Shown: positions 57,707 to 63,020 of the stretch, piece after piece
Numbering within the stretch: position 1 is the stretch's first letter
How the letters are laid out: each line of letters opens with the position of its first letter
DNA from: Trichloromonas sp034006665
GTDB taxonomy: Bacteria > Desulfobacterota > Desulfuromonadia > Desulfuromonadales > Trichloromonadaceae
NCBI RefSeq assembly: GCF_034006665.1
Contig: NZ_JAVESI010000017.1
Span: 1-63,020, forward strand
Length of the DNA stretch: 63,020 bases
Direction: 5' to 3'
Translations under genes and position numbers: made by a program
The notes under the pieces: model-generated
Databases searched by the model: none
The model's input: only the letters and a program-made list of their open reading frames with translations
Told to the model about the DNA's origin: nothing

Positions 57707-57746
57707 AAAAAATAGTATTTTAACAGAGAATGCCGCTTCCTAAAAA

Positions 57747-57802
57747 TTCCCTTGCACCGATGGTGGGAAACAGCTAAGCATTAAAAAACTGAACGTATTC
57801 AG
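57747..57802. promoter_or_regulatory. Dyads upstream of the sigma54-type promoter (possible activator sites)
   Basis: TTCCC-N13-GGGAA with an inner CACC-GAT-GGTG dyad spans 57747-57769, and CTGAA-CGTA-TTCAG spans 57789-57802. Relative to the start near 57680 they lie at about -67 to -89 and -109 to -122. They share no sequence, so only one may be an activator site. A GGGC/GCCC mini-hairpin followed by seven Ts on the minus strand lies at about 57807-57824. Confidence 0.35.
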
Positions 57803-57885
57803 GTGTAAAAAAAGGGCAACGCCCAATCCCCCTGACACTCCGAATTTGACAACCAGACCACAGGCCCCAAGGAGGAACCCGCGCC

Positions 57886-59118
57886 ATGTCCTCAAGACTC
57901 GCCCCATTCATTCTGCTGGCAACGCTGCTGGCGCTCACCGGCTGCAGCGCCTCTCGCTCCATCCAGCAAACGAATACGCCGCCCCCTCCCACCAGCAGCA
58001 CCCCGTTGACTTCGATGAAAACCCCTCTCGGGATGGAGTTTCTTCTCGTCCCCGCCGGCGACTTCAGCATGGGCTCCCCGGAAACGGAGACCGGTCGGGA
58101 TCAGGACGAGCGGCAGCATCTTGTTACGATCAGCCAAGGCTTTTACCTGCAACGCAACGAGATTACCCAGGAACAGTGGCGGGCGGTGATGGGCCATAAC
58201 CCCTCCTTTTTCCTCAACTGCGGCGACCAGTGCCCGGTGGAGCAGATTTCCTGGGAAGACACCCAACATTTCATCGCCCGACTCAACGAACGAGATCCAG
58301 CTTTCAATTACCGCCTCCCCACCGAAGCCGAATGGGAATATGCGGCCCGGGCCGGATCCACTTCCGCCTTGCCCAACGGCGAACTGCCCGGGGCTGTTGG
58401 TGAAGCGCTGTTCCACGCCCCCGACCTCGAACAGATCGGCTGGTACGTCGGCAATGCCGAAATGGGAACCCACCCGGTTGCTCAGAAGCAACCGAATGAG
58501 TGGGGATTTTACGACATGCACGGCAATGTTCAGGAATGGGTCGCGGACTGGCATAACACCTATCCTTTCAATGCCGTGACCGACCCTGCCGGCCCCGAAC
58601 AGGGACTTACAAAAATCCGGCGAGGCGGCAGCTGGAATCTTTACGCCAGATTTTGCCGCTCAGCGAGCCGTGCCTGGGCTTCCCCATCCCTGTTCGACCC
58701 TTTTACCGGCCTACGCCTAGTGGCATATGCGAAACCCCTCGCCACGAACAAAGCGCCGGAAACCAGTCCCCTGCCGGGTTCTGCTCTTTCCGTAACCTCA
58801 TGGGAAATTTTCTTCAAACTCGATTCGGCGGCTCTTACCCCAGCGATGTCCGCCAAGCTTGCGGATATTGCCGGTAGCGTAATCAATACGAACAAACAGT
58901 TGGTGCTTGAGGGGCATACTTGCGACTTGGCGACTGACGTATACAACCAGAAGTTATCCGAACAACGAGTGCGTTCTGTTAAGCACTTTCTGCTAAACCA
59001 AGGCATCCCGGATCAACGGATCCACAGCCGAGCATTCGGTGAACATCAGCCTGGCTACCCGAATGATTCAAGACAGGGTCGGGAACTCAACCGACGCGTC
59101 GTCATCCACCTAAACTAG
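57886..59118 (+). CDS. Lipoprotein fusing a formylglycine-generating-enzyme-like domain to OmpA
   Basis: A 410-residue envelope protein in three parts. Signal peptide and lipobox LTGC (Cys20); an FGE/SUMF1-type domain (about 50-290: LLVPAGDFSMGSP, LPTEAEWEYAARAG, GFYDMHGNVQEWVADW, RGGSWNLYARFCRSASR); and an OmpA peptidoglycan-binding domain (about 305-410: LEGHTCDLATDVYN, LSEQRVRSVKHFL, ELNRRVVIHLN). In active FGEs the GGSW stretch carries two cysteines; here only ARFC remains and the first is Leu, so catalysis is doubtful and a binding or scaffold role is likelier. The ATG has GGAGG nine bases upstream. It is a single gene divergent from the polysaccharide cluster and may belong to its surface machinery. 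Confidence 0.85.
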   Translation: MSSRLAPFILLATLLALTGCSASRSIQQTNTPPPPTSSTPLTSMKTPLGMEFLLVPAGDFSMGSPETETGRDQDERQHLVTISQGFYLQRNEITQEQWRAVMGHNPSFFLNCGDQCPVEQISWEDTQHFIARLNERDPAFNYRLPTEAEWEYAARAGSTSALPNGELPGAVGEALFHAPDLEQIGWYVGNAEMGTHPVAQKQPNEWGFYDMHGNVQEWVADWHNTYPFNAVTDPAGPEQGLTKIRRGGSWNLYARFCRSASRAWASPSLFDPFTGLRLVAYAKPLATNKAPETSPLPGSALSVTSWEIFFKLDSAALTPAMSAKLADIAGSVINTNKQLVLEGHTCDLATDVYNQKLSEQRVRSVKHFLLNQGIPDQRIHSRAFGEHQPGYPNDSRQGRELNRRVVIHLN

Positions 59119-59132
59119 CCCATCCCCAAGCC

Positions 59133-59179
59133 AAACTAAACCGCGCCGGTCTGGAATCCAGACCGGCGCGGTTTAGTTT
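59133..59179. terminator. Bidirectional terminator, 22-bp perfect stem
   Basis: AAACTAAACCGCGCCGGTCTGG (59133-59154) pairs perfectly with 59158-59179 around a three-base loop. Both ends carry A/T-rich tails (TTTAGTTT on either strand), so it can end both the plus-strand fusion gene and the minus-strand pckA gene. Confidence 0.85.
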
Positions 59180-59202
59180 GAACAGAAATTTACGGAATCT
59201 TC

Positions 59203-60804
59203 CTACCCCGCCGGCGGTCCGGCGGCGCAGACGCTGTCGCTGACCGCGTCGGCGTAATCGCTGAAATTGCGCCGGAAGGCGCGGGCCAGATCAACCGCCT
59301 GACGGTCGTAGGCCGCCTGGTCGGTCCAGGTGTTGCGCGGGTTGAGCACCTCGGCAGGGACGTCGGGGCAGGACTTGGGCAGGTGCAGGCCGAAGATCGG
59401 ATCGGTTTCGTACTCGACCCCGACCAGGCGACCGGCGAGAGCGGCATTGATCATCGCCCGGGTGTACTGGATCTTCATGCGCGAGCCGACGCCGTAGGGG
59501 CCGCCGGTCCAGCCGGTATTGACCAGCCAGCAGAAGACGTGATGGCGGCGAATCTTGTCCTTGAGCAGATTGCCGTAGACCGAGGGGTGCAGCGCCATGA
59601 AGGGCGCGCCGAAGCAGGAAGAGAAGGCCGGCTGCGGCTCAGTCACGCCGCGCTCGGTACCGGCCAGTTTGGCGGTATAGCCGGAGATGAAATGGTACAT
59701 GGCCTGCTCCGGGGTCAGCCGGGCGATGGGGGGCATAACACCGAAAGCGTCGGCGGTCAGCATGATGATGTTGGCCGGATGTCCGGCCATGCCACCGCGC
59801 ACGATGTTGGGAATATGGGTGAGGGGATAGGAGGAGCGGGTGTTTTCGGTCAGGGAATCGTCGTCCAGATCGATGCGCCGGGTCGCGTAATCCATCGCCA
59901 CGTTTTCCAGCACGGTGCCGAAACGCCGTGTCGTTTCGTAGATTTCCGGCTCGGCCGAAGCCGAGAGCTTGATCACCTTGGCGTAGCAGCCCCCTTCGAA
60001 GTTGAAGACGCCGTGATCGCTCCAGCCGTGCTCATCGTCACCGATCAGCGCCCGCCCGGGGTCGGCCGAGAGGGTCGTCTTGCCGGTTCCGGAAAGACCA
60101 AAGAAGAGGGCCACATCCCCGCCCTTGCCGAGATTGGCGCTGCAATGCATGGACAATACCCCCCGGCGGGGCAGCAGGTAGTTGAGCACCGAGAAAATGC
60201 TCTTCTTGATCTCCCCGGCGTAGGAAGTGCCGCCGATGATGACGATCTTCTTCTCGAAATTGACGATGATGAAGGCTTCGCTGCGAGTGCCGTCCACTTC
60301 GGGATCGGCGTGGAAGCGCGGAGCGTTGATGAGGGTGAACTCGGGGACGAAGGCAGGGAGTTCCTGGCGAGGCACCTGGATGAACATGTTGCGGGCGAAA
60401 TGGCTGTGCCAGGCCTGGGTGGTGATGACCCGCACCTTGAGACGATAGGCGGGATCGGCGCCGGCATAGCAATCCTGAACGAAAATATCCTTGCCTTGGA
60501 GAAAAGCGAGCAGCTTGCTGTAAAGCCGGTCGAAATGTTCCGGCGAGAATTCCTTGTTGACCTTCCCCCACCAGATATTTTTAGCGCTCTCTCCCTGGCG
60601 CACCACGAAACGGTCATTGGGGGAACGGCCGGTATGATGGCCGGTGGCGACGACCAGCGGGCCGAGATGGGAAAGGTAGCCTTCGCGCCGCTTGATCACC
60701 TCCTCGACCAGGGCCGGGGTGGAGAGGTTCCAATAGGCGCCGCTGATATTGCGGATACCGTGATGTTCCAGTCCGTAACTGCTTGCGAATGTTTCGCTGC
60801 TCAT
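59203..60804 (-). CDS. pckA: Phosphoenolpyruvate carboxykinase (ATP)
   Basis: PckA converts oxaloacetate and ATP to PEP, CO2 and ADP in gluconeogenesis. The 533-residue protein has the ATP-type P-loop GLSGTGKTTLSADP (kinase-1a motif) followed by LIGDDEHGWSDHGVFNFEGG (kinase-2 region), GRSPNDRFVV near residue 65 and the adenine-binding RMKIQYTRAMINAAL. Length is normal. The ATG at 60804 is preferred, with GGAGG five bases upstream; a longer frame to 60858 lacks a signal. It is probably monocistronic. ATP-type PEPCK suits an anaerobe growing on acetate or amino acids. Confidence 0.97.
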   Translation of the reverse strand: MSSETFASSYGLEHHGIRNISGAYWNLSTPALVEEVIKRREGYLSHLGPLVVATGHHTGRSPNDRFVVRQGESAKNIWWGKVNKEFSPEHFDRLYSKLLAFLQGKDIFVQDCYAGADPAYRLKVRVITTQAWHSHFARNMFIQVPRQELPAFVPEFTLINAPRFHADPEVDGTRSEAFIIVNFEKKIVIIGGTSYAGEIKKSIFSVLNYLLPRRGVLSMHCSANLGKGGDVALFFGLSGTGKTTLSADPGRALIGDDEHGWSDHGVFNFEGGCYAKVIKLSASAEPEIYETTRRFGTVLENVAMDYATRRIDLDDDSLTENTRSSYPLTHIPNIVRGGMAGHPANIIMLTADAFGVMPPIARLTPEQAMYHFISGYTAKLAGTERGVTEPQPAFSSCFGAPFMALHPSVYGNLLKDKIRRHHVFCWLVNTGWTGGPYGVGSRMKIQYTRAMINAALAGRLVGVEYETDPIFGLHLPKSCPDVPAEVLNPRNTWTDQAAYDRQAVDLARAFRRNFSDYADAVSDSVCAAGPPAG

Positions 60805-60878
60805 GCCTGCCTCCTCGTGCCGTGATGAATGCCGGCTCCCGCGACCGGGAACGATCATGTGAACCTGCTAACCTCGGA

Positions 60879-60884
60879 AGCATA
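60879..60884 (-). promoter_or_regulatory. Extended -10 promoter candidate for pckA
   Basis: Minus strand TGTTATGCT supplies an extended -10 (TGnTATGCT). The -35 region is poor. Transcription would start near 60872 and give a leader of about 68 nt to the ATG at 60804. This is the best candidate I can see, with low certainty. Confidence 0.3.
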
Positions 60885-60932
60885 ACAGAAAAATTCACGT
60901 TTTGGGCGGAAGAGGCCGCCGCGGCCCCGGAC

Positions 60933-61031
60933 CTAGCGCTTGCGCCGGCGGCGGGCACGCAAGCCGAAAAAAATTCCGGCGGCGGACAAGGCCCAGATCA
61001 GAGCGGTGACGATCGTTTCACTGGACGGCAT
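60933..61031 (-). CDS. Small 32-residue membrane peptide with basic tail
   Basis: A 32-residue frame that I believe is translated because GGGAGG lies five bases before its ATG at 61031. MPSSETIVTALIWALSAAGI starts one transmembrane helix (about residues 6-24), followed by the strongly basic tail RARRRRKR. It lies between rhlE and pckA, all on the minus strand, separated from rhlE by a terminator, with an FNR-like box 58-71 nt upstream. I cannot assign a function; a subunit-like or regulatory membrane peptide is plausible. A larger in-frame reading extends upstream but has no start signal. Confidence 0.5.
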   Translation of the reverse strand: MPSSETIVTALIWALSAAGIFFGLRARRRRKR

Positions 61032-61088
61032 GGTTCCTCCCGGGCTATGGATTTTCGGGTATTCTCCGCGAACGCGCAGCCCGGCGCC

Positions 61089-61102
61089 TTGAGCTGGATC
61101 AA
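61089..61102. promoter_or_regulatory. FNR/CRP-like dyad
   Basis: Read on the minus strand, TTGAT-CCAG-CTCAA matches the FNR consensus TTGAT-N4-ATCAA at nine of ten positions. It lies 58 nt upstream of the small peptide gene at 61031 and directly beyond the rhlE terminator, so it would govern a transcript that begins after the terminator. Confidence 0.4.
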
Positions 61103-61123
61103 AACACAGCGGACAAAAAAATA

Positions 61124-61146
61124 GCGGGGAGCCTTGAACTCCCCGC
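61124..61146 (-). terminator. Rho-independent terminator of rhlE
   Basis: GCGGGGAG pairs with CTCCCCGC around a 7-nt loop, followed on the minus strand by TATTTTTTTG. It starts 13 nt downstream of the rhlE stop codon. Confidence 0.85.
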
Positions 61147-61158
61147 CATCCTTTCGAC

Positions 61159-62499
61159 TCAGCGGCCGGTTGCGACGCCGCCCTGGTGATCGGAACGGCG
61201 GCTGCGATATTCGATGATCGGCGCACTCCGCTCGCCGCGCTGCTTCGCCGGGAATTCCCGCTTGCCGCGCTCCGGACTCCGGGCCGAGCGATCGCCGGGC
61301 TTGCGCGGCGCGCCGGAACGGGCCGGACCTCGGCTGTTGCGGGCCGGACGCGCATCCAGCCCGCGGGTCGGCTCCAACCCGGGAATCACTTGACGCGGCA
61401 GACTTTTGCCGATATAGCGCTCGATCCGCCCCAGGGCAGCGGTCTCGGCGGCGGAGGCCATGGAGATGGCGGTGCCCGCGGCACCGGCGCGACCGGTGCG
61501 ACCGATGCGATGGACGTAGTCCTCGGCGAACATCGGCAGATCGAAGTTGATGACGTGGCTGATGCTGGTTACGTCGATCCCCCGGGCAGCGACGTCGGTG
61601 GCGACCAGCAGCTTGATCCGCCCCTGGCGCAGATCACGCAGAGTGCGGTTGCGAGCTTGCTGACTCATGTCGCCGTGGAGGGCGGCAACCCGGTGCCCCT
61701 GAGCGGAAAGCTCCCTGGCCAGGCTGTCGGTGTCGCGTTTGGTCGCGGAAAAGATGATCGCTTGGTTGATTTCCTTATCGGCCACCAGATGCTGGAGAAT
61801 CTTCTCCTTGTGCTGGCGGCTGTCGGTGACATGCAGGCGCTGTTCGATGGCGTCATGGGTCTTCTGCCGGCCGCCGATATCGATGCGGACCGGTTCACGC
61901 AGCATGCGCCCGGCCAGATCGGCCATGGCGCGGTCGAGGGTGGCAGTGAAGAAGAGGGTCTGACGACCGCTTGGCGCTTTGCCGATGACCTTCTCCAGAT
62001 CGTCCTTGAAGCCCATGTCGAGCATGCGGTCGGCTTCATCGAGGACCAGGATTTCCAGCCGCGAGAGGTCGAGGGAGCCCCGCTGCAGGTGATCGACCAC
62101 CCGGCCGGGAGTGCCCACCACCAAGTCGGGGGAATCCTGCAGAGCCTTGAACTGCTCGCGATAGGGCATACCGCCGAGAAGCAGGGAATAGCGGGTGCGC
62201 AGATGGCGGCCGTAGGTGCGGGTCGCCTCGAGAATCTGATTGGCCAGTTCGCGGGTCGGGGTCAGCACCAGCACCCGGGGAGCGCCGCGCCGTTTGGCGA
62301 CGGGCTCGGACAACAGCTGCAGGGCCGGCAGCATGAAGGCCGCGGTCTTGCCGGTGCCGGTCTGGGCCGAGGCGAGCAGATCGCGGCCGGCCAGGGCTTC
62401 GGGGATGGCGCGGGACTGGATCGGGGTGGGGGTGGTGTAGCCACATTCTTCGATCCCCTTGAGCAGGGCAGGAATCAGGCTCAGTTCAGCAAAAGACAT
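61159..62499 (-). CDS. rhlE: DEAD-box ATP-dependent RNA helicase RhlE
   Basis: A 446-residue DEAD-box helicase that unwinds RNA in ribosome assembly and RNA turnover, often needed in the cold. Motifs: Q motif TPIQSRAIP, motif I AQTGTGKT (about 46), Ib GTPGR, II DEAD (about 155), III reading TAT in FFTATLDRAM, IV-VI ending in HRIGRTGRAG (about 325). The C-terminal 70 residues are basic and glycine/arginine-rich (RPARNSRGPARSG), typical of RhlE. The predicted transcript starts about 340 nt upstream (near 62841), an unusually long leader. A strong terminator follows. Confidence 0.95.
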   Translation of the reverse strand: MSFAELSLIPALLKGIEECGYTTPTPIQSRAIPEALAGRDLLASAQTGTGKTAAFMLPALQLLSEPVAKRRGAPRVLVLTPTRELANQILEATRTYGRHLRTRYSLLLGGMPYREQFKALQDSPDLVVGTPGRVVDHLQRGSLDLSRLEILVLDEADRMLDMGFKDDLEKVIGKAPSGRQTLFFTATLDRAMADLAGRMLREPVRIDIGGRQKTHDAIEQRLHVTDSRQHKEKILQHLVADKEINQAIIFSATKRDTDSLARELSAQGHRVAALHGDMSQQARNRTLRDLRQGRIKLLVATDVAARGIDVTSISHVINFDLPMFAEDYVHRIGRTGRAGAAGTAISMASAAETAALGRIERYIGKSLPRQVIPGLEPTRGLDARPARNSRGPARSGAPRKPGDRSARSPERGKREFPAKQRGERSAPIIEYRSRRSDHQGGVATGR

Positions 62500-62847
62500 A
62501 GGACTTCCTTCGGCCGGGCGCGGACGTACGCCAACAAAGGCGGGTCAGGCCGGGGCCAACAAAAGAGAGGTGTCCGCCGGGGGAGCAACCGATGCTCCGC
62601 GACACACGGCCGACACTTAAAACGATGGGGGAAAAAGAAAGGCCCGCAGGGGTGGACGCACACAGGCGTGCCGAGGCATTTTCCGCGACATCGGATGGCA
62701 TTCACACCGTCGCCAACCTGATTAAATGCCGCGGATTCCGGAGAAAGAAGAGCGGAGGGGGGTCAGGGATCGATGAGTGGGGCAAGCGCCAAGGGCGCCC
62801 GCGCCCCGGGCGGAAAATCCGCCGGAGGGTTGCACTGCCAGCAGAGC
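62500..62847 (-). other. Long 5' leader of rhlE, no gene
   Basis: About 340 nt lie between the predicted start near 62841 and the rhlE ATG. I see no recognisable protein or named RNA family. The minus-strand RNA is GC-rich in its first part, with a GGCGGA/TCCGCC hairpin at about 62810-62825, and later has a pyrimidine tract (CCTTTCTTTTTCCCCC near 62630). Long structured leaders occur on cold-responsive helicase genes. Confidence 0.4.
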
Positions 62848-62875
62848 ATCATACAGGCTTACGACAGCAAGGCAA
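62848..62875 (-). promoter_or_regulatory. Sigma70-type promoter for rhlE
   Basis: Minus strand TTGCCT (62875-62870; 4/6), 16-bp spacer, TATGAT (62853-62848; 5/6). It is the best promoter match upstream of rhlE and would create a leader of about 340 nt. Confidence 0.5.
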
Positions 62876-62964
62876 GCTTTTTATCGAATCTTTTTTGATG
62901 CCACCGCAAAAAGAGAAGATCCGACAAATAGTTTAAATCATTAGATTATTTGCAATTTTTTTCT

Positions 62965-62993
62965 TGCGCCGGGACGTAATCTATGGTATATTC
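62965..62993 (+). promoter_or_regulatory. Sigma70 promoter facing out of the window
   Basis: TTGCGC (62965-62970), 17-bp spacer, TATATT (62988-62993) with the extended -10 TGGTATATT. Transcription starts near 63000 and runs to the right, so a plus-strand gene begins just beyond the window, divergent from rhlE. Confidence 0.55.
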
Positions 62994-63020
62994 CTCAACA
63001 ATTCCAATGCCTTGCGAGGG

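Noticed and set aside
60933..61355. 140-codon frame containing the small peptide
   Set aside because: The upstream part is antisense-like sequence overlapping the end of rhlE and its terminator; only the last 32 codons have a ribosome-binding site.
62592..62936. 114-codon plus-strand frame opposite the rhlE leader
   Set aside because: No start signal and a biased composition; it also spans the candidate rhlE promoter.
1..63020. CRISPR array, tRNA or rRNA genes, prophage or complete insertion sequence
   Set aside because: No regularly spaced direct repeats, no cloverleaf with a CCA end, no rRNA signature and no integrase or transposase frame was found on reading both strands.

Overview
The window looks like a chromosomal segment of a high-GC, Gram-negative anaerobe of the Desulfuromonadales/Geobacterales type (Desulfobacterota, formerly Deltaproteobacteria). 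This is inferred from gene content and style: LolA and a Wza/Wzz capsule export system (outer membrane), two sigma54-type promoter candidates, an ATP-dependent PEP carboxykinase, a B12-dependent radical SAM protein of the DUF4080 type, paired small heat-shock proteins and many short intergenic palindromes. I see no rRNA, tRNA, CRISPR array, complete insertion sequence or prophage. Most of the sequence is densely packed coding DNA, much of it in minus-strand operons with ATGA-type overlaps; the long open frames opposite real genes are GC-skew shadows.

Layout. 1-465: palindrome-rich intergenic DNA ending in a plus-strand terminator. 466-8182 (minus): glmU-glmS-ClC-pcrA/uvrD-DUF454. 8333-10746 (plus): MXAN_5187-like protein and B12 radical SAM protein. 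10818-15141 (minus): thioredoxin-like protein, clpB and two hsp20 genes (protein quality control). 15539-21108 (minus): sigma54 enhancer-binding protein followed by the DUF2339/DUF3999 membrane pair. 21284-22881: guanidinium exporter sugE/gdx, zinc-ribbon protein, radical SAM protein. 23035-24188 (minus): HigB/HigA-like toxin-antitoxin pair and a small superinfection-immunity-like membrane protein, the part of the window most likely to be accessory. 24242-26254: sugar nucleotidyltransferase and Hsp33. 26322-29848 (minus): heterodimeric ABC exporter. 30008-33846 (minus): apbE-NusG domain II-Gx transporter trio, rimO, yajQ. 34176-34946: lolA. 35061-43900 (minus): lon-thiL-cheR-mcp-cheW-cheY-cheA-cheC. 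44006-57599 (minus): a 13.5-kb exopolysaccharide cluster running from a CpsD-like ATPase through Wza, Wzz, a PilZ-tailed sugar-phosphate transferase, four other glycosyltransferases, an O-antigen-ligase/polymerase, a secreted protein, a flippase and an HprK-like kinase. 57886-63020: an unusual lipoprotein-FGE-OmpA fusion, pckA, a 32-residue membrane peptide, rhlE with a long leader, and an outward-facing promoter at the right edge.

How the parts work together. GlmU and GlmS supply UDP-GlcNAc for envelope and polysaccharide. The exopolysaccharide cluster contains most of what a Wzx/Wzy-type pathway needs: an initiating transferase, elongating glycosyltransferases, flippase, polymerase, co-polymerase, outer-membrane exporter and a tyrosine-kinase-like ATPase. 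It is preceded by a sigma54-like and a sigma70-like promoter, and its initiating enzyme carries a PilZ-like tail that suggests cyclic di-GMP control. The chemosensory operon lacks cheB and cheD and has an MCP with almost no periplasmic domain. ClpB, Hsp20 x2, Lon and Hsp33 form a proteostasis theme.

Most unusual signals: (i) two 120-bp copies of a dispersed palindromic element with conserved internal spacing (14091-14210 and 34052-34171); (ii) a candidate sigma54-type heat-shock promoter with twin 12-bp palindromes exactly 33 bp apart upstream of hsp20; (iii) the sugar-transferase/PilZ fusion; (iv) the lipoprotein-FGE-OmpA fusion missing one of the usual cysteines; (v) a ClC protein lacking three of the residues that define the classical exchanger; (vi) an HprK-like kinase with a rewritten P-loop inside the polysaccharide cluster.
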